Below the pieces are notes generated by a model. The model saw nothing but the letters and a program-made list of their open reading frames with translations, was not told the DNA's origin and did not search any database. Positions 26,872-36,183 of a stretch of 64,000 bases of DNA are shown here, piece by piece (position 1 is the stretch's first letter; every line of letters starts with the position of its first letter). Source of the DNA: Clostridium estertheticum (GTDB lineage Bacteria > Bacillota > Clostridia > Clostridiales > Clostridiaceae); contig NZ_CP086239.1 of NCBI RefSeq assembly GCF_026650985.1, forward strand, positions 1,860,001 through 1,924,000, read 5' to 3'. Made by a program: the position numbers and the translations under genes.

Positions 26872-26905
26872 TATAACAATATTTAATCAATCTAATTTAA
26901 TCTAT

Positions 26906-27562
26906 CTAATTTAATCTATCTAATTCAAAAAAATATCCACCACTAAATAGTAAAAGTGTATTAGCATCTTTTACATAAAAACGACTGCCAATATCACTTA
27001 ATCCATCTACAACAACCTGCTTAAGAGGAAAACTTGCAATATTTAATTTGCTAAAATTAACACGATAACCGCTTTCAAAATCTGATTTAGAAATACTTGA
27101 TTTTTTATAAACTGGATTTGTACATATATTAGTTCCATAACTAGCTTTTACTTCTGAATAAGTAACTTTTTTTCCAACTATATTTTTTATATCCTCACTA
27201 CCATAAGCAGTTACAGAAGAACCTACTGGATTACTCTTAATTATCCACTCACCATAAAAACTTTCCTTAACTACTGTTTTGTTTTTAGATTCTTTTGAAG
27301 CTGTTGTTTTATTACTTGTTTTATTATTTTGGCTAGTTGTTGATTGTTTCTCAGTTGTTGATTGTTTCTCAGTTGTTGCCTGTTTCTCAGCTATTACTTG
27401 TTTCTCAGCTGTTGCCTGTTTCTCAACTGTCGCTTGTTTCTCAACTGTTGCTTGCTTATCAGCTGTTGCTTGCTTATCAGCTGTTACCTGTTTATTCGAA
27501 CATCCATACATGCTAACACTTATAATTGAAATTATTATAAATAGTGTTCCTTTTTTAATCAT
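26906..27562 (-). CDS. Lipoprotein with KQATxE hexapeptide repeats, unknown
   Basis: A 218-residue surface lipoprotein. The signal peptide ends at lipobox 'SMYGC' (Cys21). Residues about 25-75 are tandem hexapeptides of the type KQATAD, KQATVE, KQATTE, then a Ser/Thr/Asn/Lys-rich linker. The C-terminal globular part (about 100-218, 'FYGEWIIKSNPVGSS' to 'FFELDRLN') holds two Cys-poor beta-type segments and is not recognised. The repeats are encoded by 18-nt units (27340-27490) that could change number by slippage. A strong AAAGGAGAG site precedes the ATG. It lies downstream of the two-component genes but with its own start region. Confidence 0.8.
   Translation of the reverse strand: MIKKGTLFIIISIISVSMYGCSNKQVTADKQATADKQATVEKQATVEKQATAEKQVIAEKQATTEKQSTTEKQSTTSQNNKTSNKTTASKESKNKTVVKESFYGEWIIKSNPVGSSVTAYGSEDIKNIVGKKVTYSEVKASYGTNICTNPVYKKSSISKSDFESGYRVNFSKLNIASFPLKQVVVDGLSDIGSRFYVKDANTLLLFSGGYFFELDRLN
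27345..27490 (-). repeat. Tandem 18-nt repeats inside the lipoprotein gene
   Basis: About eight direct units on the theme CAGCTGTTGCTTGCTTAT / CAACTGTTGCTTGTTTCT encode KQAT-x-E/D spacers. Units differ at a few positions. All keep a length of 18 nt, so copy change would keep the frame. Confidence 0.8.
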
Positions 27563-27788
27563 AAATAACTCTCCTTTATATATCCGATGGTCGATGGTTA
27601 AATTACATAACCATTGATTAACTATCTTTTTAGCGGGTATATTTTTATGCTTTCTTTTTTTCTATATGCATATTTAGTTATTTTATACATAAAAAGCCTT
27701 CTTTACATAGGATACATTTTTTTTATATCTATGTCAATCTAAAGCTAAATTTGGAAACTCTATTATAATATTTCATAACCGATTTACC

Positions 27789-29207
27789 TTAATTGGTGCT
27801 AATAAAAGCACCTTTTATTTTGGGCAACTTTACTTCTACTTTAGTTCCATTTCCATAATCACTACTAACCACTAGATCTCCTTTATGCAAGTTTATTATT
27901 TCATTTGATATTGCAAGGCCCAATCCACTTCCTGATTTTTTAGAGTTTCCTTTGTAAAACTTTTTGGTAATGCTTTTTAAATCTTCTTCACTTATACCTA
28001 TACCATTATCGCTTATGGTTATTGTTAGACTTTCCTTTTCCTCAACCTGGCATATACAAACTGTTCCCCCTCTACTGGAAAACTTTAAAGCATTATCTAA
28101 TATATTAATAAAAACTTGTTTTAGTCTGTTTTTGTCACCGTCAATAAATACAGTTTCTTCAGTATTATAAATTAACATAATTCCACTTTTCTGTGCTCTT
28201 GGCTGAAACTCTATAATTATATTTTTTAAAATTTCGCTTATATCAATTTTATCTATGTGAAGAGTAATTCTGCCAGCTTGAAATTTTGACAAGTCTAAAA
28301 GATCCTCTACCATCAATGATAGTCTTTCGCTTTCTTCAACTATAATATTAAGTGCTTCCGCTTTTTTAACCTCATCTGTAAATTCCTTTCTTTTTAATGT
28401 TAATGCCCAGCCTTTTATAGATGTTAATGGTGTCCTAAGTTCATGTGATATTGATGATATAAATTCATTCTTCAATTTTTCATTTTTTAATATTTCCTCA
28501 GATAGATAGTTTAAGGTATCAGCCATTATACCTACTTCGTCATTATATTTTTTATCTATTCTTATTGAAAATTTTCCTTTAGCCATTTCATTAGCTGCAT
28601 TTGTTACAGTTTTTAAGGGTTCTATAATCGTTTCAGACATAATTATACTTAGTTTTGCTGTGGCTAAAATAACAATAACTCCTATTAATGCGAGTACAAA
28701 ATATATTCTTATAAGAAATTTATTTACCTTTGCCATTGATGTTATAAGCCGTATAACTCCAACCGTTCTACCATTTGATATTAAACTTTTTGAAACTACC
28801 ATTATACTTTCTTTATATGTGCCTTTAAAAATTGCTATTTCTCCATTTAGTGCTTCATCAATATCTGGTGATTGTATTTTTATTCCAGATGAAACGCCCT
28901 TATTATCGTTAATTACTATTCCATTTGTATTCACAATCTGAATCTGTGAGTTTGTTAAATAAGAAAAATTATCTATTATGTCATTAGATGCCTTTAAAAT
29001 GTCTGTATCAGCAAGGTACTTCTTGTAAAAATCACTTGATATCTCCGCTTGATTTTTTAGTGTATTTTCAATAGTATTGTTATAATATTTTTTTATACTA
29101 ATCATAAGAATACCCTCAAATACAAGTACAATCAAAATTATAAGTATTAAGTAACTTACTGTAAGCCTTGTCTTAATACTCCTCACACGTATCTGCTCAT
29201 TTTCCAA
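27789..29207 (-). CDS. Sensor histidine kinase
   Basis: A 472-residue membrane kinase. TM1 about 12-35, extracellular sensor about 36-165, TM2 about 165-187, HAMP ('EPLKTVTNAANEMAKGKFSIRI'), HisKA with phosphoacceptor His in 'SSISHELRTPLTSIKG', N box 'LDNALKFSS', G1 'ISDNGIGIS' and G2 'GSGLGLAISNEI'. All catalytic boxes are intact. It overlaps the response regulator gene by 11 bp, so they form a pair. The signal is unknown; the lipoprotein encoded first in the operon may take part in sensing. Confidence 0.93.
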   Translation of the reverse strand: MENEQIRVRSIKTRLTVSYLILIILIVLVFEGILMISIKKYYNNTIENTLKNQAEISSDFYKKYLADTDILKASNDIIDNFSYLTNSQIQIVNTNGIVINDNKGVSSGIKIQSPDIDEALNGEIAIFKGTYKESIMVVSKSLISNGRTVGVIRLITSMAKVNKFLIRIYFVLALIGVIVILATAKLSIIMSETIIEPLKTVTNAANEMAKGKFSIRIDKKYNDEVGIMADTLNYLSEEILKNEKLKNEFISSISHELRTPLTSIKGWALTLKRKEFTDEVKKAEALNIIVEESERLSLMVEDLLDLSKFQAGRITLHIDKIDISEILKNIIIEFQPRAQKSGIMLIYNTEETVFIDGDKNRLKQVFINILDNALKFSSRGGTVCICQVEEKESLTITISDNGIGISEEDLKSITKKFYKGNSKKSGSGLGLAISNEIINLHKGDLVVSSDYGNGTKVEVKLPKIKGAFISTN

Positions 29208-29880
29208 ACCTATACCCCACTCCCCAAACCGTTTTTATATAAATAGGCTTCGATGGATTATCTTCTATTTTTTCTCTTATTCTCCTTACATGGACATCAA
29301 CAGTCTTTATTTCACCAAAGAAATCCTCTCCCCAAGCTAAATCTAGGAGTTTTTCCCTTGAAAGTGCTCTATTTATATTTCCCATCAATACCTCTATAAG
29401 ACAAAACTCTCTGAAAGTGAATTCTATCTCCAATTCATTTCTATAAATTTTTTTTGATATTTTATCAAGTTTTAATTGGTCGTATATAAGAATATCCGAA
29501 TTAATGTCATTTCTTTTTATTTTTCTTAAATTAGCATTTATCCTCGAAATAAGTTCCATAGGATTAAATGGCTTAACCATGTAATCGTCCGCCCCAATAT
29601 CAAGCCCTGTTATTTTGTCCATATCTTGTCCTTTTGCCGTTAGCATTATTATACAGCAATCATAACCCTTTTCTCTTAACCTTTTACATACCTCATAACC
29701 ATCAATATTAGGTAACATTATATCAAGAATTACTACATCAGGTTTTTCAGCTTCATATTTAATTAACCCATCTTCACCTGAGGATGCTTCCATAACTTTA
29801 AACTTACTTAATGATAAATTTAAAGTTATAAAATCTCTAATATGTTTTTCATCCTCAACAACAAGAACCTTTTCATTCAT
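29197..29880 (-). CDS. OmpR/PhoB-family response regulator
   Basis: A 227-residue regulator with a receiver domain (phosphoacceptor Asp in 'VVILDIMLPNIDGYEV', Lys in 'YMVKPFNPMEL') and a winged-helix DNA-binding domain ('EFTFREFCLIEVLMGN' to 'VDVHVRRIREKIEDNPSKPIYIKTVWGVGYRFG'). It is encoded between the TPR lipoprotein and its kinase. Target promoters are unknown. Confidence 0.94.
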   Translation of the reverse strand: MNEKVLVVEDEKHIRDFITLNLSLSKFKVMEASSGEDGLIKYEAEKPDVVILDIMLPNIDGYEVCKRLREKGYDCCIIMLTAKGQDMDKITGLDIGADDYMVKPFNPMELISRINANLRKIKRNDINSDILIYDQLKLDKISKKIYRNELEIEFTFREFCLIEVLMGNINRALSREKLLDLAWGEDFFGEIKTVDVHVRRIREKIEDNPSKPIYIKTVWGVGYRFGK

Positions 29881-29900
29881 TTACCACCACACCCCAATAA

Positions 29901-31085
29901 TTATTTTATTTTCTGTAGTTTCTCTGCATTGTCTTTTACAATGCTATCTTCAAAATAACCCTTATTCTCAAGGGTTTTAATTATTGCCAGATATTTTTGA
30001 TAATATTGCATTCCTTTATCAACTTGTTTTAAGTTATAATATGACTTCGCAGTTTCTAAATAAATATCAGCTAAAACTTTTTCATCATTCATATAACTAA
30101 AATCATTTTTATCATCTTTAGCCTTCGTGTTTTTTTCTAGTTTATTGATCTGCTTTACCGCTGAATCCTCTGAAACAGTCTTTGATTCATCATATTTTTT
30201 AAGCCCATTTAAAGATTGTGCCTTTAATAAATAAAACTCTGTATCCGAAAATGCGCCAAACGTTTTATTTTTATCATTATTAACATCAATACCTTTCTGT
30301 ATAGATATAAGAGCATCATTATACATATTTGCTTTCACTTGTGAATCGGCTAAAAAGTACCACTGTGATACATCGAGGCTATTTTCTTTTATTATACCTT
30401 TATAATATTTAACTACGTTTTTGAAGTATTCTTTATATAAATCTTTAGCATAGGTAACTTTTTTGCCATCAAATCTAATTAGGTCGATTACATAAGTATT
30501 ATCTGGAGCATATAATTTCCATCCTGCAAATACAAATTCCTTTTTATCAGTTTCTAAGGAGGTCTTTACTACCTCCATCTTATTCCACGTGCCTAAGTCA
30601 ACTTTTTTAATATTATCATTATCAACTGTAAATAAGTTATATGCTACTCCTGCATGGGTTGAGATTAGATTTCCAAATAATAAAGCTTTTTTACCATTAA
30701 TAACTAGAAATTCACTATTTACTATTTTACTTCCTTCACCTTTGTACTCATATATTTTATTCCATTTACCATCTTTTTCTTTAATTACTACAAATCCCTT
30801 TTCAAAAGATTCTGGGAGATCAAAGAATGCTATAATCTCATCTTTTTTATCATTATCAACATCCACACTAACAACAGGATTTCCAGTAGATATCTTTGAT
30901 ATAGCCACTAGCTTTGATTTGTCTGGTACTAACTGTTTTGCTATTGAGTTTATATCATCCTTTTTAAGCTGTGAGTCTAAAAGTTTAGGCGGTTGTATTA
31001 ATTCACCCGGACTTGATACAGTACAACCTCCCATAAACATTAAAGACATTACTAAAGAAAACATTAATATAGACCTTTTATTCAT
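29901..31085 (-). CDS. Lipoprotein with EF-hand-like repeat and TPR region
   Basis: A 394-residue surface lipoprotein. The signal peptide starts 'MNKRSILMFSLVMSLMFMGGC', and Cys21 is the lipidated residue. I chose the ATG at 31085 because AAGGGGTG lies before it; the longer frame starts within that site. The middle has 'VVSVDVDNDKKDEIIAFFD', a calcium-loop-like VCBS/FG-GAP motif as found in beta-propeller repeats. The C-terminal half is helical with TPR-like pairs ('LAKSYYNLKQVDKGMQYYQKYLA'). It is the first gene of a lipoprotein-regulator-kinase operon and might work as accessory sensor; this is inference. Confidence 0.8.
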   Translation of the reverse strand: MNKRSILMFSLVMSLMFMGGCTVSSPGELIQPPKLLDSQLKKDDINSIAKQLVPDKSKLVAISKISTGNPVVSVDVDNDKKDEIIAFFDLPESFEKGFVVIKEKDGKWNKIYEYKGEGSKIVNSEFLVINGKKALLFGNLISTHAGVAYNLFTVDNDNIKKVDLGTWNKMEVVKTSLETDKKEFVFAGWKLYAPDNTYVIDLIRFDGKKVTYAKDLYKEYFKNVVKYYKGIIKENSLDVSQWYFLADSQVKANMYNDALISIQKGIDVNNDKNKTFGAFSDTEFYLLKAQSLNGLKKYDESKTVSEDSAVKQINKLEKNTKAKDDKNDFSYMNDEKVLADIYLETAKSYYNLKQVDKGMQYYQKYLAIIKTLENKGYFEDSIVKDNAEKLQKIK

Positions 31086-31248
31086 AACAAACACCCCTTT
31101 ATATATATCTTGAACAATTGTTTTTTCCTGTCTAGATTTTCATTATAACCTTTATTTGTAATTAAATAGTTACATAGAAATAAAATAAATGGGAATGTTA
31201 TATATCATTTTGTGTACTAATGAAGTTAGACATAATCCGAATATATTT

Positions 31249-31512
31249 TCATTTATATATTACTATTTGTTTGTTAATAATGATTCTATGGCTTAATGTT
31301 TTAAACATAAGTCCCATAGCCTCAGCATTACCTTTAAACGTATAGGTCTTCTCTAAAAATTTTATTCCCTTATTATCTATAATTTTTGATTTTGATTCAA
31401 GTTCCGTTGCCTGCCTACCACCTATAAATAAAGCAGTGTCAAATATGATATCCTCTTGTCCAATAAATGTTACAACAGTATTGGCACCTTCTTTTTTAAC
31501 TTCTTTAACCAA
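31249..31512 (-). CDS. Small protein or gene remnant, unknown
   Basis: A frame of about 87 codons ('TVVTFIGQEDIIFDTALFIGGRQATELESK', ending 'IIINKQIVIYK'). The start is unclear: the TTG at 31512 has only a weak AGAAGAG site, and the frame stays open for another 25 codons upstream without ATG. It reads like the end of a larger secreted protein, so it may be a remnant. Confidence 0.4.
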   Translation of the reverse strand: MVKEVKKEGANTVVTFIGQEDIIFDTALFIGGRQATELESKSKIIDNKGIKFLEKTYTFKGNAEAMGLMFKTLSHRIIINKQIVIYK

Positions 31513-31653
31513 AAGCTCTTCTGTATCCTGTACTACCCTCTCATTCTTTGTTGATTTATTTACATTAATCTTTTTATAAATAATTTTTTAGCATTATAAA
31601 GAGTTCATATTATTTTTTTAGTTATAATACGAATATACCATAAATTGAACTTA

Positions 31654-31682
31654 TTTACATTAGATACAAAACATGATATAAT
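31654..31682 (+). promoter_or_regulatory. Promoter of the ABC-F leader
   Basis: TTTACA (31654-31659), exactly 17 bp, and TATAAT (31677-31682). Transcription should begin near 31690, about 470 nt before the ABC-F start. Confidence 0.7.
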
Positions 31683-31689
31683 AAGAAAA

Positions 31690-32159
31690 ATGTTGAAAGG
31701 GGATAGTAAATTATGATACCATCTAATTGTTAATATTAATCTAAAATTAATATGTGTTTTATAACGAGTTTTAATTTACCTAATTATATTTAGGTTTTAT
31801 TGTTATGCTCTTTATGGAATGAGGCATTTAGAAGGCAACTTATTTTACTGAAATTCAACATTATAATTTATAGTATTTCGAGAAACTATATTGAAATATT
31901 AATCTAGAGTTTTTGAAAAATTCAGGTGGTAGATATATAAGCAGAATTAAATTGCTTAATTAACGATCATAAATTTTTTAATTCTATCTGATTTTAATAA
32001 ATTATAGTAGTAATAGAGTATTTCAGACTGTAAGAAGAGGCAATCTTCTTACGGTCTTTTTATTTTTAAAATTACATTAGAAAATCTTAGTGAATAAAAG
32101 CTTTTTCGCCCTAACCATAAAATGCGTAACATATATTTTGGATGAAAGAAGGGACTTTT
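31690..32159 (+). promoter_or_regulatory. Attenuation leader of the ABC-F gene with mini-ORF and terminator
   Basis: After the promoter an AAAGGGGAT site serves a six-codon ORF (31713-31733, MIPSNC). Near the end is a strong terminator: GACTGTAAGAAGA and TCTTCTTACGGTC pair over a 5-nt loop (about 32027-32057), followed by TTTTTATTTTT. Antibiotic-resistance ABC-F genes are often controlled this way: a stalled ribosome on the mini-ORF shifts folding and lets transcription through. The parts are seen in the sequence; the mechanism is inference. Confidence 0.6.
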
Positions 32160-34082
32160 ATGTTTGAATTATCGTTAAATGGAGTAAAAAAATATATGGA
32201 TGCGACTCTTGTTGTTAAAAATATAAGCTTTCAAGTTTATTCAGGAGAGAAAGTCGGTATAGTAGGTTTAAATGGAAGTGGAAAGAGCACTATCCTTAAA
32301 TTAATAGCAGGAATAGAACCTATGAATTACTATCCAGGTTACCCGCAAGCCACAAGCTATGGATATGATGAAGGGCTTATTAACCTGCCAAGAGAAGCCA
32401 CAATTGCTTACCTTGAACAAATACCGGATTATCATGAGAGTTTAAAGGTTATTGATATTTTAAACTTAGCTTTTGAGGAAATTCATAAAATAGAGAACAA
32501 AATGCGTAAACTAGAAGAGGATATGAAATTTTTAGAAGATACTTCCTTGGAAAAAGCATTGAGACAGTACAGTGAAATGGTTCAATTATATGAAGTTAAA
32601 GGAGGATACCTTGTAGATGAAAAATTAAGTAAGATTTGCACGGGTCTAAAGCTTAATGATAGCTTTTTAAACAAAGATTTTAGTTTATTAAGTGGTGGTG
32701 AAAAAACTACGGTAATGCTTGGGAAGATCTTGATTGATAATCCGGATATATTATTACTGGATGAACCTACAAATCATTTGGACATGGATTCAATTGAATG
32801 GCTTGAAAGTTATCTTATGTCCTATAAAGGCATTGTAATTATCGTATCTCATGATAGATATTTCCTTAATAATGTAGTTACAAAAATTGTAGAAGTAGAG
32901 GATATGGAATCTATAACCTACAAGGGTAACTATTCTTCATTTGTTAAACAAAAAGAAGAGAATATGCGGATTCAATATGAACATTTTAGAGAACAACAAA
33001 AGAAGATAGATACCATGGAAAAGACCGTAAAGAATTTGAGAGATTGGGCTATGAGGGCTGATAATAATAAATTCTTTAGACGAGCTACAAGTATACAAAT
33101 AAAGCTTAGTAAAATAGATAAAATAGTGAAACCAAATTTTGAAAAACAGAATATGAAACTAAATTTAAAAGGTGCACATCGTTCAGGGAATGAGACAATC
33201 AAAGCTATAGGGTTGTCTAAAAGTTTTGAAGATAAAGTCATTTTTAAGGATGCAGATTTAATGATTAATTTCGGTGAAAGAGTGGCTATAATAGGCCCAA
33301 ATGGTAGCGGCAAAACCACCTTTTTAAAGCTACTTTTAGGTGAAGAGTTTCCAGATGACGGAGTGGTGGAATTAGGTGCCAATGTAATGGTGGCATATTT
33401 ACCACAGAATATTACTTTTGTAAATGAGGAACTCACTGTGCTGGATTGTTTCAGAGAAGATATTTCTTTTCCAGAGGGAAAAGCACGGGAATACCTTTCA
33501 AAGTTCATGTTTTATGGTAGCAGTGTATTTAAGAAAGTAAAGCACTTATCCGGAGGAGAGAGGATAAGGCTTAAGCTTGGCAGACTGTTATATGAAGATG
33601 TAAATTTATTGATACTGGATGAGCCCACTAATCATCTTGATATTGATTCAATAGAAACCTTTGAGCAGGCTCTTGAAGAGTTTAAAGGTACTATATGCTT
33701 CGTCTCTCACGACAGATATTTTATCAATAAAATTGGTGAAAGAGTCATTGATATTGATAAAAATGATTTTAAAAGTTATCCTGGCAACTATGATTACTAT
33801 AAGAATGTAAAAGATGATCATATCTCTCAAGTGCTTAAACAACCGGTGGCAAAAATGGAAAAAGTTAAGAAATCAAAATATATTGATGAAAGTAAAAAAA
33901 AGGAATCAGAAAATGCAAAAGCTCTAATCAATATCGAAAATCTTGAAAATGAAATAAGAGAAATTGATTTAGCTATGTTGGACTCAAAATCACATTATGA
34001 GAAACTTAATAAACTTTACTCTAGGAAAGAGGAGTTAAGTAAAGAGCTGGACGCAGTTATGGAATTGTGGTTACATTTATAA
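32160..34082 (+). CDS. ABC-F family ATPase (ribosome-associated; possible antibiotic-protection factor)
   Basis: A 640-residue soluble protein with two ABC domains and no membrane part. Walker A 'GLNGSGKST' and 'GPNGSGKTT', signatures 'LLSGGEKTTVML' and 'LSGGERIRLKL', and Walker B 'LLLDEPTNHLDMDS' and 'LILDEPTNHLDIDS' are intact. An interdomain helical linker ('FREQQKKIDTMEKTVKNLRDWAMRADNNKFF') would reach the ribosomal P-tRNA site. A charged C-terminal extension follows. I chose the ATG at 32160 with AAGAAGGGA before it; an ATG at 32142 has no site. ABC-F proteins either tune translation (EttA, Uup) or remove PLS-type antibiotics (Vga, Lsa, CplR). The attenuator leader favours the second role but does not prove it. 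Confidence 0.88.
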   Translation: MFELSLNGVKKYMDATLVVKNISFQVYSGEKVGIVGLNGSGKSTILKLIAGIEPMNYYPGYPQATSYGYDEGLINLPREATIAYLEQIPDYHESLKVIDILNLAFEEIHKIENKMRKLEEDMKFLEDTSLEKALRQYSEMVQLYEVKGGYLVDEKLSKICTGLKLNDSFLNKDFSLLSGGEKTTVMLGKILIDNPDILLLDEPTNHLDMDSIEWLESYLMSYKGIVIIVSHDRYFLNNVVTKIVEVEDMESITYKGNYSSFVKQKEENMRIQYEHFREQQKKIDTMEKTVKNLRDWAMRADNNKFFRRATSIQIKLSKIDKIVKPNFEKQNMKLNLKGAHRSGNETIKAIGLSKSFEDKVIFKDADLMINFGERVAIIGPNGSGKTTFLKLLLGEEFPDDGVVELGANVMVAYLPQNITFVNEELTVLDCFREDISFPEGKAREYLSKFMFYGSSVFKKVKHLSGGERIRLKLGRLLYEDVNLLILDEPTNHLDIDSIETFEQALEEFKGTICFVSHDRYFINKIGERVIDIDKNDFKSYPGNYDYYKNVKDDHISQVLKQPVAKMEKVKKSKYIDESKKKESENAKALINIENLENEIREIDLAMLDSKSHYEKLNKLYSRKEELSKELDAVMELWLHL

Positions 34083-34198
34083 ATGAACTAATGTTATTGT
34101 TAAAAAGTAATGAGAATAAAGGCAATACTTTACTTTTTTATGGAATGAATAAATTTTATGTGAGAAGTAAATATTTTCTTTTCCTTATACTTATGTTA

Positions 34199-34262
34199 CA
34201 TTCAAAATATTAACACAAGTAACCCTACATCTAATTATGTAGGGTTACTTGTAACGATATAT
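34199..34262. repeat. Dispersed hairpin repeat, copy B (terminator-like)
   Basis: ACAAGTAACCCTACAT and ATGTAGGGTTACTTGT form a perfect 16-bp stem (34215-34252) with a 6-nt loop. The flank ACATTCAAAATATTAAC matches copy A. It lies between the ABC-F gene and the convergent GyrI-like gene and probably stops both. Confidence 0.75.
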
Positions 34263-34337
34263 ATATAATATTCATTAATTCAACCACACATTTTTCGCAT
34301 TTTATCCAGTCAAACAAAATTGGAATTTATGCAGCTG

Positions 34338-34691
34338 TTAAAAATTCTGTTGTTTTTTCTTTACTGGAATCCAGATTTCACTTTCATAATCAGAAGAACT
34401 ACAATCTCCGTTTGAGTACCACTCAATATTCATTCCAGTTATAATCTCATAATCCGGATTACCAGGCAACCATTCTTTAAAGATTTGGGTATTCACAGAC
34501 TGCAATGACCCTGGCAACGGACCTGTACATTTGAACTTTGCCCATTTCGATGCAGGAATTTCAAATATTTTCATTCCTTCTAGTACACTACCGCCATTAT
34601 ATGTTCCTCCAATCATATAAAGAAACTCTTGTTGCTTAGAACTATAGTAAAAGTTTGTGTATTGTATATTAACTACTTTTTCTAGTAGCAA
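34338..34691 (-). pseudogene. GyrI-like effector-binding domain, N-terminally truncated
   Basis: The 117 codons match the later two thirds of a GyrI-like/AraC effector-binding domain: 'MKIFEIPASKWAKFKCTGPLPGSLQ', 'IFKEWLPGNPDYEII', 'YESEIWIPVKKK'. The first strands and any AraC DNA-binding part are missing. The TTG start lacks a ribosome site and the frame overlaps the next gene upstream. It is most likely the end of a broken regulator, though a short stand-alone protein is possible. Confidence 0.6.
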
Positions 34692-34902
34692 AGCTTATTA
34701 TACTTGTTAGTATCAGCGCTGTTATAAAGTCAATGATGATACTAGAGAAAAAACCACTTAAAAAGTAAGCACTGAATTTTTGCCAAATTGTTGCACCTGC
34801 TATCCAGTCTATTGCCACAAACATACCATTCTTAACATATCCAATAACAAAGAATGCAATAACAAATATAATTATGAAAATAACATTTGTATTTTTTCTC
34901 AT
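34669..34902 (-). CDS. Small membrane protein, unknown
   Basis: A protein of about 77 residues starting 'MRKNTNVIFIIIFVIAFFVIGYVKNGMF', with a second hydrophobic helix ('AYFLSGFFSSIIIDFITALILTSIISFA'). I chose the ATG after AGGAGG. It overlaps the truncated GyrI-like frame by 23 bp. Its own C-terminus may be affected by the same rearrangement. No recognised family. Confidence 0.55.
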   Translation of the reverse strand: MRKNTNVIFIIIFVIAFFVIGYVKNGMFVAIDWIAGATIWQKFSAYFLSGFFSSIIIDFITALILTSIISFATRKSS

Positions 34903-34920
34903 TATTCCTCCTAAATACAT

Positions 34921-35264
34921 AAAATCTTAAAATTCAATTTTATTATTTTTTAAATCTGTGCTTGAATTATGGTTTTTATTGTCATTTAACTGTCTCTTTT
35001 TTGCTTATATTAATTTAGAATACATTAATAATAATGCAATTATAACATATATTGTATTTCATTAAAGCATTATTTTTGTGAAATGGCTACATAATGTTCT
35101 GGCTAAAATCATACATTCTTTTTATATCCAATTTACGGTAAATATGGTATAATCAAATAAATATTTTGTGTCTCAACCGTAATCAAGGTCGCAGTAATTG
35201 AATAGGTGTATTTTAATTATGATTCCTAATTGAGTGTATATTTGCTTATTGTTTTTTGTATGTT
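34921..35264. other. AT-rich intergenic region
   Basis: I see no gene. Short segments such as 'ATTTACGGTAAATATGGTATAAT' (35130-35153) resemble pieces near 31640, 55322 and 60530 and may be worn repeat copies. Confidence 0.4.
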
Positions 35265-35465
35265 TTAACTGGGTTGAATTTTTAGATTTGAATTAATTAC
35301 TTTAAATTGGTTACTTATTAATTCTTTATCATTATTTGAATAACCCTTTAAACTCAATCTTCTCTTTTTGTTATTCCTAAGTGTAATTTCTATTAAATTT
35401 TCAGATGTAAGCATCAATTCAGTAATATTTTTAATTTGTTGTAAATCTATTGTATAATATCTCAT
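35265..35465 (-). CDS. Small hypothetical protein
   Basis: Sixty-six residues from the ATG at 35465 ('MRYYTIDLQQIKNITELM' to 'NSNLKIQPS'). It resembles a small PH-like/YcxB-type strand-helix piece, but I do not recognise it. The ribosome site (AAGTGG) is weak. It is divergent from the PadR gene. Confidence 0.45.
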   Translation of the reverse strand: MRYYTIDLQQIKNITELMLTSENLIEITLRNNKKRRLSLKGYSNNDKELISNQFKVINSNLKIQPS

Positions 35466-35559
35466 GAAAAACCACTTTTTAATAGTTATATGATTGTTAT
35501 ATAATTGATTTGAAATTATTATAATAAATTTGTCAAATTCTATATTGACAAATATATCA

Positions 35560-35586
35560 TACATTACTATACTTTATAGTAATGTA
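35560..35586. promoter_or_regulatory. PadR operator 1: 12-bp dyad with 3-bp spacer
   Basis: TACATTACTATA-CTT-TATAGTAATGTA is a perfect inverted repeat just before the padR-like gene. Its core ACTATA-N3-TATAGT recurs before the efflux gene. Confidence 0.65.
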
Positions 35587-35605
35587 ATGAATGGTGGTGA
35601 TTAAA

Positions 35606-36133
35606 GTGTCTTCAATAAATTTAATAATACTTGGCTATTTGCATAACAAAGAGAAAAGTGCCTATGAAATGGTTAAAGAATTTGATATCTGGAATCTTAC
35701 TAAGTGGCTAAAAATCAGTGACCCCTCAATTTATAAAAATATAATTAAATTATGCGATAATGGATATTTAAATTCAAGAACTGTTAAAGAAGGTGAAATG
35801 CCCGAAAAAACATTATATTCACTGAATGAAAAAGGAAATTCATATTTCAATGAACTAATGGAAGAAAGTTCAAAACATATAGGAAATTTTTATTTAGATT
35901 TTAATGCATTTTTAGCTAATATAGAGAATATACCAAAAGAAAAAAGAAAAGAATACCTTGAAAACTTTAAAAACAAGGCAGAAGAACGTAGATCGTTTGT
36001 GGAGTCAATTAATAATAACGCAAAACATCAAAATGAAAAATCTGGTTCTGAATTGCTTATATTAGATCTATATAACGAATTTTATAACATTTTACAAAAA
36101 TGGTCTGAAAAAGTTTTTGATCATTATAATTAA
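35606..36133 (+). CDS. PadR-family transcriptional regulator of the efflux gene
   Basis: A 175-residue regulator with an N-terminal winged helix ('SSINLIILGYLHNKEKSAYEMVKEF', 'KISDPSIYKNIIKLCDNGYL') and a helical C-terminal dimerisation part (AphA-like). I chose the GTG at 35606 because GGTGGTGA precedes it; the ATG at 35591 is unsupported. It lies 120 bp upstream of the MFS exporter gene. Matching dyads before both genes indicate autoregulation and control of the pump. Confidence 0.88.
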   Translation: MSSINLIILGYLHNKEKSAYEMVKEFDIWNLTKWLKISDPSIYKNIIKLCDNGYLNSRTVKEGEMPEKTLYSLNEKGNSYFNELMEESSKHIGNFYLDFNAFLANIENIPKEKRKEYLENFKNKAEERRSFVESINNNAKHQNEKSGSELLILDLYNEFYNILQKWSEKVFDHYN

Positions 36134-36183
36134 TAATTTGATGTCTCTAATAAATCCTTATATTAAGAGACATTTTTTTACCC

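Noticed and set aside
27563-27620. TAACCAT dyad before the repeat lipoprotein as an operator
   Set aside because: Only 7-bp arms in very AT-rich DNA; could be chance.
31249-31512. Antitoxin-like reading of the small frame
   Set aside because: No partner toxin, no start signal; better explained as a gene remnant.
32972-33508. 178-codon minus-strand frame within the ABC-F gene
   Set aside because: Antisense of conserved ABC motifs; no start signal.
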